From assembly GCA_947476335.1 (NCBI GenBank), contig CANJQH010000004.1, positions 28,179 through 92,178 of the forward strand: DNA of 64,000 bases. The letters run 5' to 3'. Shown here one piece after another: positions 43,226 through 51,634 of this stretch; within the stretch, counting starts at the first letter, position 1; each line of letters starts with the position of its first letter. Both the position numbers and the translations under genes were made by a program. This stretch comes from Anaerolineae bacterium (GTDB taxonomy: Bacteria; Chloroflexota; Anaerolineae; J036; Brachytrichaceae). The notes under the pieces are model-generated. The model made no database searches, was not told the DNA's origin, and saw only the letters and a program-made list of their open reading frames with translations.

Positions 43226-44404
43226 ATGCCCGAAAGACGAATTTATCTGGACAACTCGGCGACGACGGCGATGGCCCCTCAAGTGCTGGCGGCTATGCAG
43301 CCGTATTTGAATGATGTGTATGGCAATGCATCGTCGCTTCATAGCTTCGGGCGCGATGCGGCGGCGGCGCTCGATGAGGCGCATAGCGTCGTCGGCTGCG
43401 CCATGGGCGCGCGTGCGAGCGAAATCGTCTTCACCGGCTGTGGCACCGAAAGCGACAACCTTGCCATTCGCGGCATCGCGCTGGCTGCGCGTCGTCAGCG
43501 CGGCTTCGAACGCGGTCATATCATCAGCACCGCCACCGAACATCATGCGGTCGAGGCGACGGTGCATCAGATGCACGAATTGTTCGGCTTCGACATTACG
43601 ATGCTGCCCGTCGATGACGCAGGCTGTGTCGCCGCCGCCGACCTGCGGCGTGCGATTCGTCCGGACACTGTGCTGGCGAGCCTGATGCTGGCCAACAACG
43701 AGGTCGGCACGCTGCTGCCGATTCGCACGCTGGCGGATTTGTGCCATGAGCACAGTGTGCTTTTTCACACCGACGCAGTGCAGGCGCCGGCGTATTTGCC
43801 GCTCGATGTGAACGAATTGCATGTCGACGCACTGGCGCTGAGCGCGCACAAGTTTTATGGCCCCAAAGGCGTGGGCGTGTTGTATCTGCGTGAGGGCACG
43901 CCGTACCTGCCGACGCTGACTGGTGGCGGGCATGAGCGCGGCCGCAGGCCTGGCACGGTGAACGTTGCCGGTGCAGTGGGCGCCGCGGCCGCGATGAAGT
44001 ACGTAATGCAAGAACGCATCGTGCAGGCGCCACGGCTGTGTGCGCTGCGCGATCGCATGATCGCCGGCGTGCTCGAACGCGTGCCGTATGCGCGCCTGAG
44101 CGGCCATCCGACCGAGCGCCTGCCTGGACATGCCAGCTTTCTTTTTAAGGATGTGGACGGCGAGTCGCTGCTGATGTCGCTCGATGTTGAAGGCTTTGCG
44201 GTCAGCACAGGCAGTGCATGCACCAGCGGCGATCCGGAGCCGTCGCCGGTATTGACGGCGATGGGCATTCCGCGCGATTGGGCACTGGGTGGCCTGCGCA
44301 TTACGCTCGGATATCACAGCACCGAAGCCGACGTCGATGCGCTGCTGGAGACGCTGCCGATGTGCGTTGATCGCGTGCGTCGTGCCGCACTGGAGATGTT
44401 GTGA
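43226..44404 (+). CDS. iscS: Cysteine desulfurase (IscS/NifS type)
   Basis: A 392-residue PLP enzyme that takes sulfur from cysteine. The PLP lysine is Lys209 in SAHKFYGPKG; the catalytic cysteine is Cys332 in STGSACTSGDPEPS. An internal TEHHAVE (His around 106-107) matches the cofactor-stacking region. Its stop overlaps the GTG start of mnmA (GTGA), so the two are coupled: the desulfurase supplies sulfur for tRNA thiolation. IscS versus NifS subtype cannot be settled by eye. Confidence 0.92.
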   Translation: MPERRIYLDNSATTAMAPQVLAAMQPYLNDVYGNASSLHSFGRDAAAALDEAHSVVGCAMGARASEIVFTGCGTESDNLAIRGIALAARRQRGFERGHIISTATEHHAVEATVHQMHELFGFDITMLPVDDAGCVAAADLRRAIRPDTVLASLMLANNEVGTLLPIRTLADLCHEHSVLFHTDAVQAPAYLPLDVNELHVDALALSAHKFYGPKGVGVLYLREGTPYLPTLTGGGHERGRRPGTVNVAGAVGAAAAMKYVMQERIVQAPRLCALRDRMIAGVLERVPYARLSGHPTERLPGHASFLFKDVDGESLLMSLDVEGFAVSTGSACTSGDPEPSPVLTAMGIPRDWALGGLRITLGYHSTEADVDALLETLPMCVDRVRRAALEML

Positions 44405-45507
44405 AGAAGACGCGCGTAGTTGTGGCCATGTCTGGCGGTGTGGATAGTTCCGTAGCCGCGGCTCTGCTGGTGGAGCAGGGCTACGACGTCGTCGGCATCA
44501 TGCTGCGGCTGTGGGCTGAAGAAGGCAGCGACGCGTATGGCCAGCCGAATGCAAATCGCTGCTGCGCACCGGAGGCGGTGGCCGATGCGCGCGCGATCGC
44601 GCAGATGCTGGGCATTCCGTTTTACGACGTGCACGCCGAGCAGGTGTTCAAGCAGCGCGTTGTCGAACCGTGGATCGATGCGTATGCTCAAGCGACCACG
44701 CCGAATCCATGCTTTAGCTGCAATCGCTCGATCCGCTTCGGATTTTTGATGCAGCGCGCCCTTGCGCTCGGCGCCGAATTTATGGCGACTGGTCATTACG
44801 CGCGCGTCGATCGCGGGGAGGAGGGCGCATTTCGCCTGCTCAAGGGCCGCGATGAAAAAAAGGACCAGAGCTATGTGCTGCACGTGCTCGGGCAGAAAGA
44901 TCTGGCACGCGCAATGTTTCCGTGCGGCGGCTATGTGAAATCTGAAGTGCGCGAGCTGGCGCGGCGCTTCGGGCTGCTGACGGCTGAGCGCGCTGAATCA
45001 CAGGACTTGTGCTTTCTGACGCAAGGCGATTACCGCAGTTTTCTGGCGCGGCAGAAGCCGGACATTGCACAGCCTGGGCCGATTCTCACGGCGATGGGCG
45101 AGAACATCGGCACGCACGATGGCTTGCCGTACTACACAGTGGGGCAGCGCAAGGGCCTGAATCTCGACGTGCAAAGTTCGGATGCCGCGCCGATGTATGT
45201 GCTGAAACTGGACGCGCCGCGTAATGCGTTGATCGTTGGCCCGGCGGAACAGCTTGGCTCGCTCGTGGCGCGTGTGCGTGTGATGCACTATTGCGCGGAC
45301 GCGGCGCCGGGCGAGCCGCTGCGCTGCACGGCGAAGGTGCGCTACAAGGCGCGCGAGGCGGCAGGTTTGCTGCACCCATTGCCGGATGGCGGTGCGCGGT
45401 TTGAATTCGACGAGCCGCAGCGCGACGTGACGCCCGGGCAGGGGCTGGTGTGCTACGCAGGAGACGTCGTGATCGGCGGCGGCGTCGTCGGCATTGGCGG
45501 CGGTTAA
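44401..45507 (+). CDS. mnmA: tRNA-specific 2-thiouridylase MnmA
   Basis: A 368-residue enzyme that makes 2-thiouridine at tRNA position 34. PP-loop SGGVDSS (residues 11-17), catalytic cysteines Cys104 (NPCFSCN) and Cys204 (SQDLCFL), and the GQRKGL segment are present. The start is GTG 44401, overlapping the desulfurase stop. The last residues are a Gly-rich tail (GGGVVGIGGG) beyond the normal fold. The gene's stop overlaps the stop of the convergent MoeB fusion. Confidence 0.93.
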   Translation: MKKTRVVVAMSGGVDSSVAAALLVEQGYDVVGIMLRLWAEEGSDAYGQPNANRCCAPEAVADARAIAQMLGIPFYDVHAEQVFKQRVVEPWIDAYAQATTPNPCFSCNRSIRFGFLMQRALALGAEFMATGHYARVDRGEEGAFRLLKGRDEKKDQSYVLHVLGQKDLARAMFPCGGYVKSEVRELARRFGLLTAERAESQDLCFLTQGDYRSFLARQKPDIAQPGPILTAMGENIGTHDGLPYYTVGQRKGLNLDVQSSDAAPMYVLKLDAPRNALIVGPAEQLGSLVARVRVMHYCADAAPGEPLRCTAKVRYKAREAAGLLHPLPDGGARFEFDEPQRDVTPGQGLVCYAGDVVIGGGVVGIGGG

Positions 45508-46961
45508 TACACAGGCAGCGACGGATCGATTTCGCGCGCCCAGGCGAGGATGCCGCCCTTCACGTTCTTTACGTTTTTCAGGCCGATGTCGGCGCGCAGG
45601 AAGCGCACGATGTCGGCACTGCGCGCGCCGCTGCGGCAATGCACGAGGATTTCGTCGTACGGCGCGAATTCGTGAATGTGCTCAGACACAGTGTGCATGG
45701 GCATCAGTCGCGCTGCGTCGATATGGACGATGTCCCATTCGTTCGGCTCGCGTACGTCGAGCAGCAGCGTGTTGGTTTTCGCCAGGCCGGTGGTGAGTCG
45801 TTCGCGCAACTCCTGCACGGTGATTTCGGGAATGCCGCGCGCGTCGATTTGCTGCGCGGCCGGCTTTACCCCACAGAACTCGTCGTAGTCGATCAGCTCG
45901 TGCAGCGTTGGATGCTCGCCGCAGATCGGGCAGGCCGGGTCTTTGCGCAGCTTCATTTCGCGGAAGCGCATGTCGAGTGCGTCGTAGGTCATCAGACGGC
46001 CGATGAGCGGATCCCCGGCGCCGGTGATGAGCTTGATCGCTTCGGTGGCCTGGATCAGGCCGATGGTTCCGGGCAGCACGCCGAGCACGCCGCCTTCGGC
46101 GCAGCTGGGCACCAGGCCGGGCGGTGGCGGTTCGGGATAAAGGCAGCGGTAGCACGGGCCATGCTTCGCCCAGAAGACGCTGGCCTGGCCTTCGAAGCGG
46201 AAGATGCTGCCGTAGACGTTCGGTTTGCCGGTCAGCACGCATGCGTCGTTGACGAGATAGCGCGTTTGGAAATTATCCGTACCGTCGACGATGACGTCGT
46301 AGTCGGCGAAAATTTCGAGCGCATTTGAGCTGTCGAGCGCGAATTCGTAGCCGACGACGTTTACGTGCGGATTCATGTCTGCAATGCGACGGCGTGCACT
46401 TTCCATCTTTGGCATGCCGATGGTGCTCTGCCCGTGAATAATCTGGCGCTGCAGATTGGACTCATCGACCACATCGAAGTCGACGATGCCGAGCGTGCCG
46501 ACGCCGGCGGCGGCGAGGTACATCGCTGCGGGTGCGCCGAGGCCGCCGGCACCGATGAGCAGTACTTTGGCTGCCTTGAGCCGCTTCTGGCCGTCGACGC
46601 CGATTTCCGGCAGAATCAGGTGGCGCGAATAGCGGCGCACTTCGTCGTTCGACAGCGTTACGTTGTCGGGTGAAGTGAGCGGCGCGGGCGCGCCGCCGGC
46701 GACGGACGGCACGATGCTAAGCTCGGTGCCGTCGGGCACTTGTGTGTCCATACCCTGCAGGTGGCGCACGTCTTCGTCGTCGAGGTAGATGTTGACGAAC
46801 GCGCGCAGCCGGCCGTCGGTGTCGAAAATCTGCGCGGCAAGCTGCGGATAGGTCTGCGTGAGTGCGGCAAGCACAGCGGCGACGGTGCCGCTGGTGACTT
46901 CCACGACGCGCGCGCTTCCAGTGTATGGGCGCAATGGGGTAGGGATGCGAACTTGGATCAT
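45504..46961 (-). CDS. Fusion: MoaD-like domain, MoeB/ThiF adenylyltransferase, rhodanese
   Basis: A 485-residue three-domain protein. Residues 1-90 form a MoaD/ThiS-like beta-grasp ending in SVAGG (Gly89-Gly90). Residues about 104-360 are the E1-like MoeB domain with ATP motif GAGGLGAP (137-144), CYRCLYPEPPPPG and CPICGE (zinc). Residues about 375-485 form a rhodanese with active-site loop VHCRSGARS. MoeB-rhodanese enzymes activate and thiolate a sulfur carrier; here a carrier is attached in cis. The internal GG could be released by proteolysis or remain fused. Confidence 0.88.
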   Translation of the reverse strand: MIQVRIPTPLRPYTGSARVVEVTSGTVAAVLAALTQTYPQLAAQIFDTDGRLRAFVNIYLDDEDVRHLQGMDTQVPDGTELSIVPSVAGGAPAPLTSPDNVTLSNDEVRRYSRHLILPEIGVDGQKRLKAAKVLLIGAGGLGAPAAMYLAAAGVGTLGIVDFDVVDESNLQRQIIHGQSTIGMPKMESARRRIADMNPHVNVVGYEFALDSSNALEIFADYDVIVDGTDNFQTRYLVNDACVLTGKPNVYGSIFRFEGQASVFWAKHGPCYRCLYPEPPPPGLVPSCAEGGVLGVLPGTIGLIQATEAIKLITGAGDPLIGRLMTYDALDMRFREMKLRKDPACPICGEHPTLHELIDYDEFCGVKPAAQQIDARGIPEITVQELRERLTTGLAKTNTLLLDVREPNEWDIVHIDAARLMPMHTVSEHIHEFAPYDEILVHCRSGARSADIVRFLRADIGLKNVKNVKGGILAWAREIDPSLPVY

Positions 46962-47139
46962 GGATGCTCGAATATACCGAACTTGTGCCGGGTTGACGCA
47001 AGCATTTTATCGATTGGTCATCTCGAAGAAAAAATAAAGTGCGATTCGGGGTGAAATCGACGAAACCGCTGTAAGGGACGAATCGCGTTGGGTACGAAAA
47101 TTGTCGATTTGTCGGTTTCGTCGAATTTGACGAATTCGT

Positions 47140-47168
47140 TTGACAGACGGCTGTTGCATCTCTAGAGT
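47140..47168 (+). promoter_or_regulatory. Consensus-like promoter upstream of the sulfonate-type ABC operon
   Basis: TTGACA (47140-47145), a 17-bp spacer and TAGAGT (47163-47168). The next start codon is at 47520, so the 5' leader would be about 345 nt and now contains two family C elements. In the rest of the 558-bp gap I see only short hairpins such as TCGTC-GAATTT-GACGA. Confidence 0.6.
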
Positions 47169-47251
47169 TCGGTAATTAAGGCGACCTGTTGCCTTGCAGC
47201 GCACTCAGATTCAAGTTGATATTTTCTGCGAAAAACGCACTCGAGAGAAGT

Positions 47252-47318
47252 GGGAGTGGCTAAACCTAAGTAGAAGAAAATCTGCGAACCGCAGATCTGC
47301 CTGGATTTAGTCACTCCC
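47252..47318 (+). mobile_element. Family C repeat, short copy (C2)
   Basis: A 67-bp element with ends GGGAGTGGCTAAAC and GGATTTAGTCACTCCC and an inner hairpin ATCTGCG/CGCAGAT. Flanks AGAGAAGT and GGAGAAAT agree in 6 of 8 bases, perhaps an old target duplication. Confidence 0.75.
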
Positions 47319-47376
47319 GGAGAAATGGTGCGATTCAGAAGGATGATAGGGCAAGGATGGCGAGTCACGTTAGTTA

Positions 47377-47490
47377 GGGAGTGACTAAACTCAAGGATAT
47401 TCCGCGAATCACGGCATCGCCCCGCCGCCCGCAGGGCGGCGGGGCGATGCCGTGATTCGCGGGTTCATGTAGTCGAGTGTAGCCACTCCC
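47377..47490 (+). mobile_element. Family C repeat, complete copy (C3) with exact 8-bp duplication
   Basis: A 114-bp palindromic element; each arm runs from GGGAGTG to the CCCCGCCGCC centre and the arms pair over most of their length. GTTAGTTA is repeated immediately outside both ends (47369-47376, 47491-47498). It lies just upstream of the ABC operon. There is no coding capacity. Confidence 0.92.
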
Positions 47491-47519
47491 GTTAGTTATA
47501 GGGGTTGTCGTTCGACATT

Positions 47520-48299
47520 ATGACCAGCACGCCGGTACTTCAATTAACGCAGGTAAGCAAGATTTTTGGTTCACACGACCGAATGGTGCAGGCTTTGTCA
47601 CCGCTCGATTTAACTGTGCAGCGCGGTGAGTTCGTGTGTTTTCTGGGGGCGAGCGGGTGCGGAAAATCGACGCTGCTGAGCATCGTGGCCGGGCTGGAAA
47701 CGTCGAGTACGGGCAGCGTGATCGTCAATGGCGCACCGGTGCGCGGCCCGGGCATCGATCGCGTGATGATGTTTCAGGATGCGGCGTTGTTTCCATGGCT
47801 GACGGTGCGGGGCAACGTGGAGTTCGCGCTGAAGCAGGTGGGCATGGGGCGGCGCGAGCGCGCAGATGTGGCGCGCGAGTGGATCGAGCGCGTGCATTTG
47901 CGCGGCTTCGAGAATAGCGCGGTGCATCAGTTGTCGGGTGGTATGCGACAACGCGTGGCGCTTGCGCGTTCGCTCGCCGTCGATCCGGCGATTCTGTTGA
48001 TGGATGAACCGTTTGGCGCGCTGGATGCGTTGACGCGTGATCGACTGCATCTGGAGCTGGAGAATTTGTGGTCGGCGACGCGCAAGACGATTTTGTTCGT
48101 GACGCACAATGTGCGCGAGGCGGTGGCGCTGGGCGATCGTGTGCTGGTATTTTCGCCGCGTCCGGGGCGCATCGTCGGCGAGTTCGGCATCGACCTGCCG
48201 CGGCCGCGGTCGCTCGAAGATGTGACTGTGGTGCGCGAAACGGCAAAAGTGATGGACGTGTTGCGAGGCGCGCTGGAGAAATCGAACGATGAAGTCTGA
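47520..48299 (+). CDS. ABC transporter ATP-binding protein, nitrate/sulfonate/taurine type (SsuB-like)
   Basis: A 259-residue ATPase. Walker A GASGCGKST (about residues 43-51), signature LSGGMRQR (about 137), Walker B LLMDEPFGALD (about 160) and the H-loop VTHNVREA. FQDAALFPWLTVRGNVEFAL is typical of SsuB/TauB proteins. The ATG at 47520 is used; a TTG at 47505 is in frame. It overlaps the permease gene by 11 bp. Confidence 0.88.
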   Translation: MTSTPVLQLTQVSKIFGSHDRMVQALSPLDLTVQRGEFVCFLGASGCGKSTLLSIVAGLETSSTGSVIVNGAPVRGPGIDRVMMFQDAALFPWLTVRGNVEFALKQVGMGRRERADVAREWIERVHLRGFENSAVHQLSGGMRQRVALARSLAVDPAILLMDEPFGALDALTRDRLHLELENLWSATRKTILFVTHNVREAVALGDRVLVFSPRPGRIVGEFGIDLPRPRSLEDVTVVRETAKVMDVLRGALEKSNDEV

Positions 48300-49071
48300 A
48301 TGGCTGCGCCCGCGGATGCTGCGCCGCATCGTATTTTTTGTGCTGCTGTTCGTCGCATGGGAATTGCTTGCGCGCAGCGGCATCTGGGAAGAGTACTTGT
48401 TTCCCGGACCGCTCATGGTCGGGCGAACGTTGATCGACGGCGTGGTGAGCGGTGTGTACCTGCACGGTGTGTGGGTGAGCTTGCAGCGCATCGCCGTCGG
48501 CTATGGCATCTCCGTGGTGCTGGGCGTGGTGCTGGGCGTTTTAATTGCGCGCGTCGCAATTTTGGAGGATACGCTCGGTGCACTGGTGATTGGCTTGCAG
48601 GCATTGCCGAGCGTGTGCTGGCTGCCGCTGGCAATTTTGTGGATGGGGCTGAACGAGCGGGCGATTCAATTTGTCGTGATCATGGGATCACTATTTTCGA
48701 TCACGCTGGGCGTGCGCGACGGCATTCGCAATACGCCGCCGATTTTCGTCAAGGCAGCGCGCAATCTCGGCGCGCACGGCTGGAATCTGTATACGCAGGT
48801 CGTCGTGCCGGCTGCGCTGCCGTCAATTGTGGCTGGGTTAAAGCAGGGCTGGGCGTTCGCGTGGCGTTCGCTGATGGCGGCCGAGCTGCTTTTCTTTTCA
48901 CTCAGCCTCGGCAATCTGTTGCAGACCGGTCGGGATTTCAATGATGCTGCTGCAGTGATGGCAGTGATGGTGTTGATTGTGATGATTGGCGTAGGGGTGA
49001 ATCAGTTTGTATTCGGGCCGGTTGAACGGCGCATTGCAGAGCGCTGGGGCTATACTGCCGCTGCATATTGA
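48289..49071 (+). CDS. ABC transporter permease, SsuC/TauC type
   Basis: A 260-residue permease with six helices and the EAA loop in FVKAARNLGAHGWNLYTQVVVPAALPSI (positions about 151-178). The pattern LPSVCWLPLAILWMGLN is typical of SsuC/TauC. Its start overlaps the ATPase gene. With the ATPase and the binding protein at 49212 it would form one importer for an organosulfonate, nitrate or similar small anion. Confidence 0.88.
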   Translation: MKSEWLRPRMLRRIVFFVLLFVAWELLARSGIWEEYLFPGPLMVGRTLIDGVVSGVYLHGVWVSLQRIAVGYGISVVLGVVLGVLIARVAILEDTLGALVIGLQALPSVCWLPLAILWMGLNERAIQFVVIMGSLFSITLGVRDGIRNTPPIFVKAARNLGAHGWNLYTQVVVPAALPSIVAGLKQGWAFAWRSLMAAELLFFSLSLGNLLQTGRDFNDAAAVMAVMVLIVMIGVGVNQFVFGPVERRIAERWGYTAAAY

Positions 49072-49175
49072 GCGTGGTGCCGAAGCCGAATCGGATGTGG
49101 TCGGGCATATGCAACGAACGAAGCGCAACCAGCTTCACGCAAGCGGCACCGTTTCGTATGACTTGAAAAAACTCG

Positions 49176-49211
49176 TTGACAGTCGTGCCGTCGATTCGTA
49201 CGATTCGCCTT
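49176..49211 (+). promoter_or_regulatory. Promoter of the binding-protein gene, leaderless
   Basis: TTGACA (49176-49181), a 17-bp spacer, TACGAT (49199-49204), then 7 nt and ATG 49212. This is the best example of the fixed -10-to-start spacing in this window and gives the binding protein its own promoter. Confidence 0.7.
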
Positions 49212-50261
49212 ATGTCTCATCACAACAGCTCAATCTCCAGACGTCGATTTTTGCAACTTGCTGCTGGTTCAACACTTGTGAGCGCAGCCGGCGTGCTGAC
49301 GGCGTGCGCCGGCCGTGCTCCTGCATCTGCGTTGCCCGCTGCGGTGCGACTTGCGTATTTCCCGAATTTCACACATGCGCCGGCGCTGGTGGGCATGCAG
49401 CGCGGCTCGTTTGAAAAAGTGTTCACTGGCGCAGGCACGAAGCTCGATGCCAAATCATTCAACGCCGGCCCTGAACTGATCGAAGCACTGCTGGCTGGCG
49501 AGATTGATCTCGGTTACGTTGGTCCAAGTCCGGCGATCAACGGCTATGTAAAAAGCAAGGGCAGCGCGTTGCGTGTGATCGCGGGTGCGTCGAGCGGCGG
49601 TGCGCTGTTCATTGTGCGACCCGAAGCAAAGATTGCGGCGGTGACGGATCTGGCTGGAAAGAAAATTGCCACGCCACAGCGCGGCGGCACGCAGGACGTG
49701 GCGCTGCGCCATTACGTGCAGGCGAATGGTTTGAAGACCGCGGACGATGGCGGTGACGTCACCATTGTGCCGACGAAGAACCCGGACATTCTGACGCTGT
49801 TCAAGCAGGGGCAGATCGATGGCGCATGGGTGCCGGAGCCGTGGGGCACGCGCCTGCTGCAGGAAGCGGGCGGCACTGTGTTCATCGACGAGCGCACGCT
49901 GTGGCCGGATGGGAAATTTGTAACTACGCTGGTCGTCGCTTCCGCGAAATTTCTCGCGGCGCAGCCGGTGCTGGTGCGCGGCTTCCTCGATGCGCATCTG
50001 GACTCGCTGGATTTCATCCGCAGCAGTGCCGCCGAGGCGAAAACGCTTTCCAACAAGGAAATCGAGCGCATCACTACCAAGGCGCTTTCGGCGAAGGTGA
50101 TCGACGCCGCATTTGCCAACGTCGAATTCACGCATGATCCACTTGAGGCGACGCTGTTTCAGCAGGCTGATTATGCGTTTGACCTCGGATTTCTTGGCAA
50201 AGAAAAGCCGGACCTGAAGGGCATCTTCGATCTGAGCATTTTGAAAGAGGCGTTGCGCTGA
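49212..50261 (+). CDS. ABC transporter substrate-binding protein, SsuA type, Tat-exported lipoprotein
   Basis: A 349-residue protein. The N-terminus has a twin-arginine motif (SRRRFLQLAAG, residues about 9-19) and then a lipobox LTAC, so it is probably exported folded and lipid-anchored. The mature part is an NMT1/SsuA-like binding protein (VRLAYFPNFTHAPALVG, then DLGYVGPSPAINGY and GAWVPEPWGTRLL). The ligand is probably a sulfonate, nitrate or a related small molecule. It is separated from the permease gene by 140 bp and its own promoter. Confidence 0.88.
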   Translation: MSHHNSSISRRRFLQLAAGSTLVSAAGVLTACAGRAPASALPAAVRLAYFPNFTHAPALVGMQRGSFEKVFTGAGTKLDAKSFNAGPELIEALLAGEIDLGYVGPSPAINGYVKSKGSALRVIAGASSGGALFIVRPEAKIAAVTDLAGKKIATPQRGGTQDVALRHYVQANGLKTADDGGDVTIVPTKNPDILTLFKQGQIDGAWVPEPWGTRLLQEAGGTVFIDERTLWPDGKFVTTLVVASAKFLAAQPVLVRGFLDAHLDSLDFIRSSAAEAKTLSNKEIERITTKALSAKVIDAAFANVEFTHDPLEATLFQQADYAFDLGFLGKEKPDLKGIFDLSILKEALR

Positions 50262-50348
50262 TCGTGAATCGCACCCGCCTGACAATTCTCTGAATCACGT
50301 TACATCTGTCCTACGAAGAAATATCGTGTGATTCAGTTTTGCATTTTG

Positions 50349-50460
50349 GTAACTACTCAGGCCCAAATCAGTATTTCCCGCGAAACACACTATTCTCTCC
50401 CCCTTCGGGGGAGAGAATAGTGTGTTTCGCGTTGGAAAAATGGCTGGCCTGAGTAGTTAC
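50349..50460 (+). mobile_element. Family B repeat, copy B7
   Basis: A 112-bp copy with perfect inverted ends and perfect hairpin. Flanks GCATTTTG and GATTTTTC are only partly alike, so the target duplication has decayed or is absent. It follows the binding-protein gene. Confidence 0.9.
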
Positions 50461-50488
50461 GATTTTTCCGTGGCTGCGCGCTCGCCGC

Positions 50489-50701
50489 GTGCGATCGCGG
50501 GCATATCTGCTGACGGCAGCAGTGCTATTCGTCGGCGTGCTGTGTCTGTATCTGTATGTGCATCCGCGCATCGACACAGTGGGATTTCACATTGGCGCGG
50601 TGATGGTCGGTGCGATTACTATCCTCATTTACGCGTATGATCCGACCGGATTTTCACCGCTGCATACGTTCAACAAAATCAGCAGCAAAACTTTTAAATG
50701 A
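50489..50701 (+). CDS. Small two-helix membrane protein, unknown
   Basis: A 70-residue protein with GTG start. Two hydrophobic segments (about residues 6-23 and 33-50) are separated by HPRIDTVGFH, and the tail is YDPTGFSPLHTFNKISSK. The frame is open upstream into repeat B7, so the start is uncertain. I recognise no family. Confidence 0.45.
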   Translation: MRSRAYLLTAAVLFVGVLCLYLYVHPRIDTVGFHIGAVMVGAITILIYAYDPTGFSPLHTFNKISSKTFK

Positions 50702-50706
50702 GCAAG

Positions 50707-50786
50707 GTTACTCAGGCTGTGGTCGATAGTTCCCACGAAACATGCGCGTGTTTTGCGGTGGGAAACAGACTCGCCTGAGTAGCTAT
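50707..50786 (+). mobile_element. Family B repeat, short diverged copy
   Basis: About 80 bp: GGTTACTCAGGC at the left, CGCCTGAGTAGCTAT at the right, and a short hairpin around CGAAACATGCGCGTGTTTTG that lacks the CTCTCCCCC arms. It resembles the short copy at 60927-61009. Flanks GAGCAAG and GAGGAAG are similar. Confidence 0.7.
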
Positions 50787-50797
50787 GAGGAAGATAA

Positions 50798-51562
50798 GTG
50801 ATTGCAACACTAGCAGCGGCGTTCGCCGCGCTCCTGATCTGCACGCTCGTGCTGTGGCTGCTCAGCCTGCGCATGCGCGACGCCAGCATCATCGATTTGT
50901 TCTGGGGGCCGGGCTTTGTCGTCGCCGGCGCCGTGTATGCGTTCGGCACGGACGGCGAGGTGCTGCGGCGTGTGCTTGTGCTCGTGCTGGTGACGACTTG
51001 GGCGCTGCGCCTGGCGGTGTATCTTGCGCAGCGCAATCTCGGACATGGTGAAGACAAGCGCTACGCGGCGATGCGTGCGGCCGGCGGCGCTGGCTGGCCG
51101 CTGCGCAGTTTGTTCGCCGTGTTCTGGCTGCAGGCGGGAATTCTGTGGGTTGTGAGCATGCCGATTTATGGCGCTCTGGCTGGCGCAGCACCGTTCGGGT
51201 GGATCGATGCGATTGGCGTGAGCGTGTGGGCGATCGGCTTCGCGTTCGAGGCGATTGGTGACGCACAGCTCGCTCGCTTCAAGGCGAATTCAGCCAACGC
51301 CGGCAAAGTGCTGCGCAGCGGATTGTGGGCGCACACGCGGCATCCGAACTACTTCGGCGAAGCTGTGATGGGCTGGGGTATCTGGCTGCTCGCGTTTTCC
51401 GCCGGCGCAGGGTGGACGATTTTCGCGCCGTTGCTGATGACCTTTCTTCTTTTGCGCGTCAGTGGCGTGGCGCTGCTTGAGCGCACACTGGCGGTGGAGA
51501 AGCCGGAGTACGCCTCGTACGTGCGTGAAGTGCCGGCGTTTTTTCCAGGAAGAAAAAAGTAA
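50798..51562 (+). CDS. DUF1295 family membrane protein (steroid 5-alpha-reductase-like)
   Basis: A 254-residue protein with about six helices. DASIIDLFWGPGF near the N-terminus and GLWAHTRHPNYFGE near residue 185 are family signatures, as is the late EKPEYASYVREVPAFFPG. Relatives act as NADPH-dependent reductases of isoprenoid or fatty lipids; the substrate here is unknown. The start is GTG with GAGGAAG 7 nt upstream, part of which lies next to the short B repeat. Confidence 0.85.
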   Translation: MIATLAAAFAALLICTLVLWLLSLRMRDASIIDLFWGPGFVVAGAVYAFGTDGEVLRRVLVLVLVTTWALRLAVYLAQRNLGHGEDKRYAAMRAAGGAGWPLRSLFAVFWLQAGILWVVSMPIYGALAGAAPFGWIDAIGVSVWAIGFAFEAIGDAQLARFKANSANAGKVLRSGLWAHTRHPNYFGEAVMGWGIWLLAFSAGAGWTIFAPLLMTFLLLRVSGVALLERTLAVEKPEYASYVREVPAFFPGRKK

Positions 51563-51581
51563 GGCGGTAGGGGATAGGGGT

Positions 51582-51609
51582 AGGGAAAACTTGAAATACC
51601 GTTTTCCCT
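51582..51609. terminator. Bidirectional hairpin between convergent genes
   Basis: AGGGAAAAC and GTTTTCCCT form a 9-bp stem with a 10-nt loop, between the DUF1295 gene and convergent pgk. The A and T runs in the arms suit termination on both strands. Confidence 0.6.
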
Positions 51610-51634
51610 ACTCTCCAACCCTGACCTCAGATTT

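Noticed and set aside
46980..47250. Possible tRNA or small RNA in the gap before the ABC operon
   Set aside because: I could not fold a cloverleaf or find TTC-loop sequences. Only a promoter and short hairpins are supported.
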